This document shows, one piece after another, positions 56,936-64,000 of a stretch of 64,000 bases of DNA. Numbering within the stretch: the stretch's first letter is position 1; each line of letters begins with the position of its first letter. A program made the translations under genes and the position numbers. The notes below the pieces were generated by a model. It was given only the letters and a program-made list of their open reading frames with translations. It searched no databases and was not told where the DNA came from. Source of the DNA: Phascolarctos cinereus (taxonomy: Eukaryota > Chordata > Mammalia > Diprotodontia > Phascolarctidae); NCBI RefSeq assembly GCF_002099425.1, contig NW_018344001.1:6006501-6070500 (forward strand), given 5' to 3'.

Positions 56936-57057
56936 CAGGGGTGTGGAACCTGTGGCCTCGAGGCTACATGTGGCCCTCTAGGTCCTCAAGTGCGGCCCTT
57001 TGACTGAGTTCAAGTTTTACAGAACAAATCCTCGGGGCTGCAGGTTCCCCACCCCTG
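56936..57057. mobile_element. Second copy of the hAT-type palindromic element, internally shortened
   Basis: It shares caggggtg...gaacctg, ctacatgtggccctctaggtc and ggttccccacccctg with the 1977-2179 element but is 122 bp long; most of the right arm is missing. No 8-bp flank duplication is left. It lies within the AT-AC intron, about 57 bp past its 5' splice site. Confidence 0.85.
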
Positions 57058-57114
57058 TGTCCCCTAATTTATTGAGAGAGGACTAAAGTGGGAGCGATCA
57101 GAAAGCAAGGATAT

Positions 57115-57169
57115 AGCCCGGTTCTTCTGGTCTGATGCTGTAGCCTTCTTCGTCCAGCTCAGGAGAGTT
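57115..57169 (-). CDS. SGIP1: SGIP1 exon NSPELDEEGYSIRPEEPG (55 nt), with U12-type donor
   Basis: The exon encodes 18 codons (NSPELDEEGYSIRPEEPG) plus the first base of the next codon. The acceptor is gtattttgcag. There is no GT at the 3' end: the exon stops after CCG GGC T and is followed by ATATCCTTGC, a U12-type 5' splice site. The leftover T joins CT of the next exon to give Ser, restoring the family sequence PEEPG-S-TKGKHF. Reading on through the junction instead would reach an in-frame TGA after YILAF. The length (55) is not a multiple of three, but with the next exon (176) it makes 231, so the two must be spliced in or out together to keep frame. Confidence 0.95.
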
Positions 57170-57379
57170 CTGCAAAATACAAACACACCCCAAGCCCAAA
57201 TGACACTCCACACTGATTTCTCCTGTTTGCATCCTCTCTTCTAAGGGTGTTTCCAAAGATGATCACATCTCTCTCATCCTAAGCACAGGTAACCTTGCAC
57301 GAAGAGGGGCGTGGAAGTGTAAAGTACATATACCATGATACAGCATGTTGTTTGGTTTATAAATAATGCTGAATGAGGA

Positions 57380-57905
57380 CCCAGGGAAAACCTGGGTCCA
57401 GATTCCTCCTCTGACACTTGTTAGCTGGGTGACCCTGCACAAATCACTGAAACTTTCTGGGACTTAGCTTCCTCATTTGTAGAAAAGAGATGATGCCACC
57501 TGCAAAGCCTGGCTCCCAGGGTTTTTGTGAGGCTCAAATGAGTCAGTCTAAGACTTCACTCAAGGACCACCACAGCCATGAAGCCTTTACTGAGGGTCCT
57601 TGCTATCTGTTTCTTCCAAAAACTACCTTGTTGTATTCCATAAGTATTTTGAATAGATCTATGCATGTAGATGGGTAGCTAGGAGGTACAGTGGATGGAG
57701 CACTGGGCCTGGAGTCAGAAAGACCTGAGTTCAAATCTGGCCTCAGACACTTACTCAGACTCTAGGAAAATCACTTAGTCGCTGTCTGCCTCAGTTTCCC
57801 CAGCTGTAAAATGAGCTGGAGAAGGAAATGGAAACCACTGCAATATCTTTGCCAAGAAAACCCCAAATGGGGTCATGAAGAGTTGGACACAACTAAAAAT
57901 AACTG
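57380..57905 (+). mobile_element. MIR (57380-57545) and full marsupial SINE (57672-57905)
   Basis: The second copy is nearly complete: 'gggtagctaggaggtacagt', 'agacctgagttcaaatctgg', 'tgagctggagaaggaaatgg', tail 'accccaaatggggtcatgaa'. The first has 'agctgggtgaccctgcacaa'. Confidence 0.83.
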
Positions 57906-57912
57906 AACAACA

Positions 57913-57956
57913 ATGCATATGTGTATGTGTATGTGTGTATGTAGACACACACACAT
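57913..57956. repeat. TG/CA dinucleotide repeat at a SINE end
   Basis: A tgtatg run followed by acacac units directly after the SINE tail. Confidence 0.85.
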
Positions 57957-58249
57957 CTATGGGGTGTGGGTTTGGGAGGGCAGAGTTGGCCTTGATAACT
58001 TCAGTCATATGCACAGTCAGGCTCTCATTCTCTGATGGGATTAGCCTTTTTCCCCCCACTGTCTCCATTTCACCTCTAGGTAAGTGTGTAAGACCCTTTG
58101 TCCACCAGGTCAGGGTGAGGATACTTGCCCTGGTGCCATCTGACCTAGATGATGCTGAGTCCCACTGAACTCTGAAATCCTTTGATTCCATGTGTCTCTC
58201 AGGATAATGAAGAATCTGAGCAAATACGTGAACTTCATGGACTTTTAAA

Positions 58250-58390
58250 AGCTGGCAGAGAACTTAGTGCTCATCTAGCCTTCATTTTTCAGGTGAAGAA
58301 ACTGAGGCTTAGGAAATTTAAATGACTAACACAAAAACTAGTTAGTGACAGGATTGAGACTAGAACCCAGGTCTTATGACTCCCAGGGAC
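58250..58390 (-). mobile_element. MIR-type SINE
   Basis: Plus strand 'ggtgaagaaactgaggctta', 'actagaacccaggtcttatg'. Confidence 0.65.
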
Positions 58391-58599
58391 CTCTTTTGAA
58401 GCTAGCATGGACATTCCTTCACATGTTTTCAAAGGAAAGTTAGGAGACAAATTCAGAGTAGCAGTGTTCAAGACGGGTCAAAGCAAGATGTGTCCTGATC
58501 CTGCCCCACGCCCCCCCACAAGTGCTGCCTAGTCACCTTTCATAGTCAATGCAGAGGCAGTTCTGAACTTGACTGATCTGCTTATCAGGTATACATGTA

Positions 58600-58720
58600 C
58601 CAAGCAGGAGGGGGAAGAGGGAGAAGGTGGGGGAAGAAAGAGAAGGAGGAGGGGGGAGGAGAAAAGAGAAAGGGAAGAGGGAGGAGGGGGGAGGGGGAGA
58701 AGGAGGAGGAGGACTGGAAA
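58600..58720. repeat. Purine-rich GGA repeat
   Basis: About 120 bp of G and A on the plus strand. Confidence 0.92.
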
Positions 58721-59114
58721 TTTCTTGGCTTTCATTCTTTGCCAATAACCAGCACTGTGGCAAAGGGCACGATGAAGACCCCATGGCTTAATCCTTTACC
58801 TGGCAGCACATATACTGGCAATCTTCAGTTCACCATGTTCCCCCAGCAGTTCTGAGCTTTTCAATATTGATAGTATAATTTATAGAGAATAAAATCTCCT
58901 TCTTATTACTTAGGGTAATTGGTGTTTACTGCATAATTGGAGCAGGAGAGTTCTATGGCACTTGATTAGTATTTGGGACTAAATGCATTTCAGAGAAAAG
59001 CCGTGTTTCAGCCAGGCATTTTGCTGGTTACAAAGAATAGGAGAAGACCATAGGGGTTGTTTTAGTTAGAGGGAAGAATACATGTAGAGTTTGGTGAGCA
59101 ATTCAGGATAATAA

Positions 59115-59300
59115 TGCCATAGATTTAGTCCTACCTGGAAGGAACTTTGGAGGGTCATCTAGTCCAAGTTCCTTACTTCTACAGATAAGGAAACTGAGGC
59201 ACAGATAAGTGCTGTGACTCGCCCAAGATCACACAGAAAGCCAATATCTAAAGCCAGCATTCTTACTCATGTCCTCTGACTCCAAGTCCAGTGTACTCTG
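59115..59300 (-). mobile_element. MIR-type SINE
   Basis: Plus strand 'ggtcatctagtccaagttcc', 'acagataaggaaactgaggc', ending 'ctctgcactatttc'. Confidence 0.72.
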
Positions 59301-59499
59301 CACTATTTCTCATCCTAGTTTCATGTCCTTATTCTTATCTCATTGACACAGTGATAATGAAAGGAATAACAAAGTACATTCTTGGTGAAATGAAGCCAAG
59401 TGGAAAACTGTGTACCCTGTATACTCCAATATCACTCTACTGCTGTTTACTGTTGAGTAGAACTGAACACAAGGTGGATCCACCTTAGAACCAAGGAGA

Positions 59500-60080
59500 T
59501 TCAGTCACTCTAATACATTGTAGGTGCTTAATAAATGTTTACTGAGTCTAAAATCAAATAAAAAAATAGATGTTTACTGACTGTCAGGCACAGTCTGAGA
59601 GAGGAGGCTTGATGGCAAAAGGTAGTCAACTCCATTGAACATGTTTACTCCACACTTATTAAGCATCTACTTTGCAATACCAATAATAGCTAGTATTTTA
59701 TATAGAACTTACTATGTGCCAGGCTTTATGCTAAGCACTTTATATATATTATCTTATTTGATCTTCACAACCACCCTGGGAGGTAGGCACTATTATTATC
59801 ATAGAGTCCACCGTCAAGGAGCCTGTGTAATGCTAGGGATGATACAACATGTACACAGAGAAAGAAACTCAAAGTATATATGTGGTAGTAGAAAGTCATT
59901 TCAGTAAGGAAAGCACTCCACATCAAGGAAGGGCATCTATCCACAAGACAGAAGTGGGGAGGGGAGAGCATTCGGGAAGATGTCAGAAAGGGAGGCTTGA
60001 GGTGACAGAGAAGGGACAAGGGGCACGTAAGGAGTTGCAGAAAGAGAGGCCGGGGAGCAGGGAGGATCCAGGCAGCACGA
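59500..60080. mobile_element. Cluster of L2/MIR tails
   Basis: 59505-59555 is a sense L2 tail ('aggtgcttaataaatgttta'). 59670-59805 is an antisense MIR ('gatcttcacaaccaccctgg'). 59805-60080 looks like an antisense L2 3' region ('gaaagcactccacatcaagg'). Confidence 0.5.
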
Positions 60081-60339
60081 GGTCGAATCTATTTTGAAGT
60101 CACATTGACCCGGGACAGGACAAGAAACAATGTGATAACTACAAGCTCAGGATTAAGAAATGCCCTGTTAGAAAGCACTTATTGTCCAAGGGAGATGACT
60201 CGTGAAAAGGACTTAATGGTCTCTAAGGTCCTTTGGAGCTCGACGAGTCTTTGTTTCCAAAGACACATAATGTCAGTAGTGCATCTAATTAGAAGAGGAA
60301 AATAAAGCCAAACAGTGGTTCCTTTATGTTTCACTTAAA

Positions 60340-60450
60340 TTAACATCTATCAAATGACTTTGATGGGCAAGGCCCTTTGCTAGGCATGGGGGAAACAAAG
60401 ATACATGTGGTATATCTCCTACTCTGAAGGAGCCTGTCATTTAAGACTAT
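60340..60450 (-). mobile_element. L2 3' tail
   Basis: Antisense 'ggccctttgctaggcatggg', 'actctgaaggagcctgtcat'. Confidence 0.65.
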
Positions 60451-60608
60451 CTAATGAGTAGAAGATGACTGTGGTAACTGCCATGCACCCCACTCTAAAC
60501 CATAGCAATAAGAAATATAGGACTAAGGGAGGCTTCACACTATCTTCATCAAGATTCAATCTGATTCTGCAAGAGATGAATAAGTAAGAGGGTACAGTAC
60601 AAACTTTT

Positions 60609-61036
60609 TCCTTCCCTCCCTCCCTCCCTCCCTCCCTCCCTCCCTCCCTCCCTCCCTCCCTTCCTTCCTTCCTTCCTTCCTTCCTTCCTTCCTTCCTTTC
60701 CTTCCTTCCTTTCCTTCCTTCCTTCCTTCCTTCCTTCCTTCCTTCCTTCCTTCCTTCCTTCCTTCCTTCCTTCCTTCCTTCCTTCCTTCCTTCCTTCCTT
60801 CCTTCCTTCCTTTCCTTCCTTCCTTTCCTTCCTTCCTTCCTTCCTTCCTTCCTTCCTTCCTTCCTTCCTTCCTTCCTTCCTTCCTTCCTTCCTTCCTTCC
60901 TTCCTTCCTTCCTTCCTTCCTTCCTTCCTTCCTTCCTTCCTTCGTTTCCTCTCCTCCTCTTCCTCCTCCTCCTCCTCCTCTTCTTTGTTCTCCTCCTCCT
61001 CCTCCTCCCTCTCTCTCTCTCTGTCACTGTCTCTCT
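60609..61036. repeat. Long (CTTC)n tract flanked by CTCC and CTC/CT repeats
   Basis: 60609-60660 is CCCT units, 60661-60944 is CTTC units with a few phase shifts, and 60950-61036 is CTC and CT units. The plus strand is almost pure pyrimidine over about 430 bp, and purine in the SGIP1 transcript. It yields a spurious 196-residue KEGR-repeat frame on the minus strand. Confidence 0.98.
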
Positions 61037-61047
61037 CCCTTCCCCTT

Positions 61048-61215
61048 TCTATGTCATGGATAGAAGCTTAGTTTTGGAATTAGGAAGACCTGAATTCAAG
61101 TTTTGCCTTTGGCACATCCTGGCTCTGTGACCCTAGGCAGTTTCTTGGTGCTGCAGACAACTCTCTTAAGTCTATAAAGATGAATTGTTGATATGCATCA
61201 GTAGATGGAACTTCC
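61048..61215 (+). mobile_element. Marsupial tRNA-derived SINE
   Basis: It shows 'aggaagacctgaattcaagt', 'tggctctgtgaccctaggca', 'gatgaattgttgatatgcat'. Confidence 0.68.
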
Positions 61216-61559
61216 ACTCTAGCAGCTTCTTACACCCATAAGCCCATAGGTCTTTCACTCTCTTCATGTTTGCTAAGGCCAAAAAAAATCACACCCCCTG
61301 AACCCACAATGGTGACAAATCATTTTTAGCTAAGCTGGTCCCCAGAGCCATCATACTTTCCATCCCTAACCTCCTCACAGCTTCTCCATTTAGTAGGACC
61401 TAGCAGAGTTTGACCTCTATTAGCATGGTTTTCAAGAACTCAGAGACTTCTACATGCCAGGTGTCAGAGTAGAAGCACAATATTGCATCTGGGTCCAATG
61501 CCATTCCCTGGTCATCTAGGGCATCCATCTCCTCCTCAACTGCCATGCGAACACATATG

Positions 61560-61830
61560 TGTCTACCTCTAGAACCGCTCTCCCCTCTTCTGGTTCCAGA
61601 GCTATAATTGAATCAACTCTGCTATTGCTTTTGGAAAGGCTACTCCTATTTATTCCCCTATGGCTATTACTTTCCAAACAAAATGCCTCTTCCTGGCCAC
61701 CATTTCCCTTTATGTATTCTCTCCTTCAATTAGAATGTGAACTCATTGAGGGTGTGACGTTTTGAATTTATATCCCTAGCACTTAGCACAATGCTTGGCA
61801 TATGAAAATTGCTTAATTAAAAAAATTCAT
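61560..61830 (+). mobile_element. L2 3' end
   Basis: It shows 'agaatgtgaactcattgagg' and 'cttagcacaatgcttggcat'. Confidence 0.72.
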
Positions 61831-62154
61831 TCATTTTGTGGGACTGAATTTGCTGACTGTTTACCTGGTGCATCCTACAGAATCCTTATGTGACATGAGA
61901 GCTGGGCTGACCCTGGTCAGTGCACTATGAGAGCCTTGGTCCAAATCACAATAGGGATGAGGGAATGAACAGGCTGGCTGGTGTGTGCTTATGACTGCAA
62001 GCATTCAAGGGCAGAGGGAGGCCACAGTACCAGGACTTTACCCTCATGAGTCAGCTCAAGCTGTGCCACCTCCACAAAGCAAGCTCTGATTGAGATATTT
62101 TGGAGGAAGTCAGATTAGATGAGAATGTGGAATAATCTCACATAGTGAAATCAT

Positions 62155-62530
62155 TGAAAGCCCCGGATTCAAATCCCACTCCCGCCACTTCTTACCTGGC
62201 TGACTTCCCTCCATTTCCTCATCAGTAAAATGAGAGTGCTAGGTGACACCTCAGAGAGAGCTAAGATATGATTGTTTAATTCTCAGTTCCAGTCGCTGCT
62301 CTCTGAAATAGCATAACCCCTGAGAACCCTGGACTGGGAGTCAGGAGTGATAAGGGTTTGAACCCTGCCAGCTGTGTGACCAGTGGTGAACCATTTCCCT
62401 TCACTTGGCTCATCTATAAGATGGGGATAAGAAGATCTGCAACCACTTACCTCCTCCTAGGGTTGTTGTAAAGATTGGATGAGATAAAATAAAGTATTTT
62501 ATGAACCTTAAAGTTCTATACAAAAGTCAC
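62155..62530 (+). mobile_element. Two MIR-type SINEs in tandem
   Basis: 62155-62270 has 'ggattcaaatcccactcccg'. 62320-62530 has 'tgccagctgtgtgaccagtg' and the 3' end 'gtattttatgaaccttaaag'. Confidence 0.7.
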
Positions 62531-62734
62531 AAAAAGTCTTATTGTCTGTATGACCTGAGAAAAATCACTTGCCCTCTCTGAGTTCCAGCCCTCACCATAT
62601 TCTTTAGGAAACCCAGAAAAAAGGGAGAGGTGAACAGCAAAGCTTGTACCGTTTGTGAAGGTGTAATTTGCCTGGTGGGGTCAACTGTAAAGGCAGATGG
62701 ATAAGAGAAGCGGACATTGACATGCGACTTGTAG

Positions 62735-62920
62735 AGGCTGCAAAGCGCTTTTCACAGGGTCCATACGCCAAAATCTCAACAACCTTGTGATGTAGGCACT
62801 AAGGCTTTTATGCTTGCCTTTTACAGATGAGGAAACTGAGGTTCTGAGACTTGCCCAAGTGATTATACAGCAAGTTGTTAGTTATGGTGAGATTTAAAGC
62901 CAGGGCCAGGACACCAAGTT
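62735..62920 (-). mobile_element. MIR-type SINE
   Basis: Plus strand 'ctgcaaagcgcttttcacag', 'ttttacagatgaggaaactg'. Confidence 0.75.
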
Positions 62921-62964
62921 GACACTCATCAAATATGAGATGGTTCATAACAGTTATCAATGGA

Positions 62965-63165
62965 TGGGCTAAATAGGAGAGACAGCACTGCCCTTGGAGA
63001 TGGGCTAATCTAGGCTCAAATCCCACCTAAGACCTTATTAGATGTGTGACCCTGGGCAACTCACTAAACCCCTCAGAGACTCAGTTTCCTCATCTGTAAA
63101 ATGAAGGAGGTAGATTTGATGACCTCCAAGATCCTTTGTGACTAAATCTATGACTCTCTGAACTC
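62965..63165 (+). mobile_element. MIR-type SINE
   Basis: It shows 'agatgtgtgaccctgggcaa', 'actcagtttcctcatctgta', 'tttgatgacctccaagatcc'. Confidence 0.78.
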
Positions 63166-63384
63166 CATAACTGGTGGTTTAATTTGTTTACATGATACCT
63201 TGACAGTTTCTTTTCTTTTTTTTTTTACCCTGACATTTTCAAAGTGTCACATATTCCACATGTGGAAAAGCCCTCAGTTGCCTTTTCTGCAAAAGGATGG
63301 GCATTGGACCAACTGATCCCTCCTGAGCCCTTCCACACTATACATCCTACAGTTTTTGTCTTCTTTCATGCTAACAAGTCCTGT

Positions 63385-63500
63385 GCATCTTCCATTTTGA
63401 AAATGAGAAAGTGGAGCCCTGGAAAGGTAAAGTAAATTCTCTTTAGTCACCCAGCTGGTTATTAGTAGAGTCAGGCCTAAATTCCACTTCTCACAGGCCC
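63385..63500 (-). mobile_element. MIR fragment
   Basis: Plus strand 'ccattttgaaaatgagaaag', 'gtcacccagctggttattag'. Confidence 0.55.
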
Positions 63501-63659
63501 TAGATAAAGGGGCCTCCCATGTGCCAGCAGACCAGACCAGCCTCCTCCAAGTGGGACAGACAGTTTTTCCATTAATACCTGAACCCAAATGCCAGCATAC
63601 AAAAGCTACTCTCCTGGGCAATCTCTCTGTGACAAGATAATGAACCTTTGGATACTCAC

Positions 63660-63716
63660 ATATCTTTCCCAGTCAATCTCTGCATAAAATCCATTCGGGG
63701 CGCCATTGCTTTTCTT
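63660..63716 (-). CDS. SGIP1: SGIP1 exon, ends at EIDWERY (57 nt)
   Basis: This exon encodes 19 residues, [19 protein letters not shown], in phase 0 at both ends. The acceptor is ...tttattacag and the donor is gtgagt. By recall of human numbering it covers about residues 58-76, in the N-terminal region reported to bind membrane phospholipids. The [12 protein letters not shown] run is a strongly conserved SGIP1 signature. The next coding exon lies 6.5 kb downstream in transcript order, at 57115-57169. The length is a multiple of three, so skipping this exon alone would keep the frame. Confidence 0.95.
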
Positions 63717-64000
63717 CTGTAATAAATGGGGAAAATGGTGTTAGAAGAGATGTGCTTGAATGGAAAATGGCCACAAACAACAAAGTCTCATCTGCACTTG
63801 GCGTGAGCTATCAAAAGCCAGCACGGGAAAGGTTCAAGTGACGCTAACCAAGGAATCATGTAGTGCTGAATGGTGAGGTCAGCTGACCATGACACTGAAT
63901 AAGTGGATGCTAACAATGGTGGATTTAAAAAAAAACCACAACGCTCCATTCTCAAAAGGTTTGGGCTATTCTGACAATAGGAGGGCTACTCAGAGACATC
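63717..64000 (-). other. SGIP1: SGIP1 intron (partial, right edge)
   Basis: This is intronic sequence upstream of the 63660-63716 exon. I see no repeat signature and no further exon; the preceding exon, which should end in ...KKVS, is outside the window. Confidence 0.85.

Larger units (their letters stand above)
56043..57114 (-). other. SGIP1: SGIP1 U12-type AT-AC intron, 1,072 nt
   Basis: On the coding strand the intron begins ATATCCTTGC (57114 down to 57105), matching the U12 5' splice-site consensus ATATCCTT in all eight bases. It ends TGATCTAC (to 56043). TCTTTAAC at 56060-56053 differs by one base from the U12 branch consensus TCCTTAAC. Its branch A at 56054 is 11 nt from the intron end, in the normal range. 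No GT-AG pair restores the SGIP1 frame, whereas the AT-AC junction gives PEEPG-S-TKGK exactly. The intron carries MIR pieces (56085-56330) and a small hAT element (56936-57057). Confidence 0.92.
57170..63659 (-). other. SGIP1: SGIP1 intron, 6.5 kb
   Basis: A GT-AG intron (gtgagt ... ttttgcag). It holds MIR/SINE and L2 fragments, a purine-rich block at 58600-58720 and the large CTTC repeat at 60609-60944. Stretches without clear repeats include 58855-59050, 60130-60340, 61215-61480 and 61840-62150. Confidence 0.93.
5540..63716 (-). other. SGIP1: SGIP1 gene body, internal part (11 coding exons)
   Basis: Eleven minus-strand exons, joined in order, give one open frame matching the SGIP1 protein family as I remember it. 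Landmarks are [119 protein letters not shown] and [18 protein letters not shown]1 is a mainly neuronal endocytic adaptor of about 830 residues in human. It has an N-terminal phospholipid-binding region, a proline-rich centre that binds SH3 proteins such as endophilin, and a C-terminal mu-homology domain. It acts at clathrin-coated pits with AP-2 and Eps15 and slows CB1 receptor internalisation. Only the middle of the gene is here; no start codon, stop codon, promoter or 3' UTR is visible. Ten introns are GT-AG or continue off the window, and one is AT-AC. Identification is from protein recall, not a database search. Confidence 0.96.

Noticed and set aside
60437-61027. 196-residue minus-strand frame with KEGR repeats
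   Set aside because: It is the translation of the CTTC microsatellite; the frame exists only because a tetranucleotide repeat without stops is read through.
303-61830. Apparent strand bias: nearly all L2 tails on the plus strand, antisense to SGIP1
   Set aside because: The equally common 'ctatgtgccaggcactgtgcta' repeats turned out to be the same L2 tail in reverse complement, so both orientations are well represented.
1-64000. tRNA, snoRNA or microRNA genes
   Set aside because: All tRNA-like signals sit at the heads of SINEs; I recognised no intact cloverleaf or box C/D or H/ACA element, and I could not confirm an intronic microRNA by eye.
1-64000. CRISPR arrays, prokaryotic operons or endogenous retroviruses
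   Set aside because: Tandem repeats are microsatellites without unique spacers, the gene has spliceosomal introns, and no LTR pair or retroviral coding signature was recognised.

Overview
The window is vertebrate nuclear DNA and looks metatherian (marsupial). It is a low-CpG, single-gene intronic landscape full of old L2/MIR/CR1-L3 debris, with many tRNA-derived SINEs of the marsupial type: a head like 'gcagctaggtggcgcagtgg', an inner 'gtgtgaccctgggcaagtcact', and a tail like 'accccaaatggggtcatgaag'. The species cannot be fixed by eye; an opossum or an Australian marsupial would both fit. There is no bacterial-style gene organisation. Nearly all long reading frames are chance or repeat-derived.

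One protein-coding gene is present, SGIP1 (SH3-containing GRB2-like endophilin-interacting protein 1), running right to left on the minus strand. Eleven internal coding exons can be placed to the base. In transcript order they lie at 63660-63716, 57115-57169, 55867-56042, 35981-35992, 29737-29748, 24491-24515, 23551-23602, 20308-20393, 14837-14929, 9126-9200 and 5540-5995. They total 1,099 nt and join without a frame break. They encode roughly residue 58 to the low 400s of the protein: the end of the N-terminal lipid-binding region, the acidic/serine stretch and most of the proline-rich region. The first exons, the 3' end of the proline-rich region and the C-terminal mu-homology domain lie outside the window.

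Two splicing features stand out. The 1,072-nt intron between the second and third exons has AT-AC ends, a perfect eight-base U12-type 5' splice site and a near-consensus U12 branch site, so it should be removed by the minor spliceosome. Further on there are two consecutive 12-nt microexons (Arg-Lys-Ser-Pro and Arg-Arg-Ser-Pro) followed by a 25-nt exon. The microexons have UGC motifs next to their acceptors, as expected for neural microexons.

The rest is intron. It holds L2 3' ends in both orientations, one with recognisable CR1-clade reverse transcriptase motifs. It also holds MIR-type and marsupial SINEs, CR1/L3 3' ends, two LINE fragments that are probably L1-type, two palindromic hAT-type miniature DNA transposons, a 7SL RNA retropseudogene, many microsatellites including about 335 bp of CTTC repeats, and a few repeat-poor AT-rich stretches that could be conserved non-coding elements. 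I saw no recognisable endogenous retrovirus, functional tRNA or rRNA gene, promoter or polyadenylation region of a second gene.
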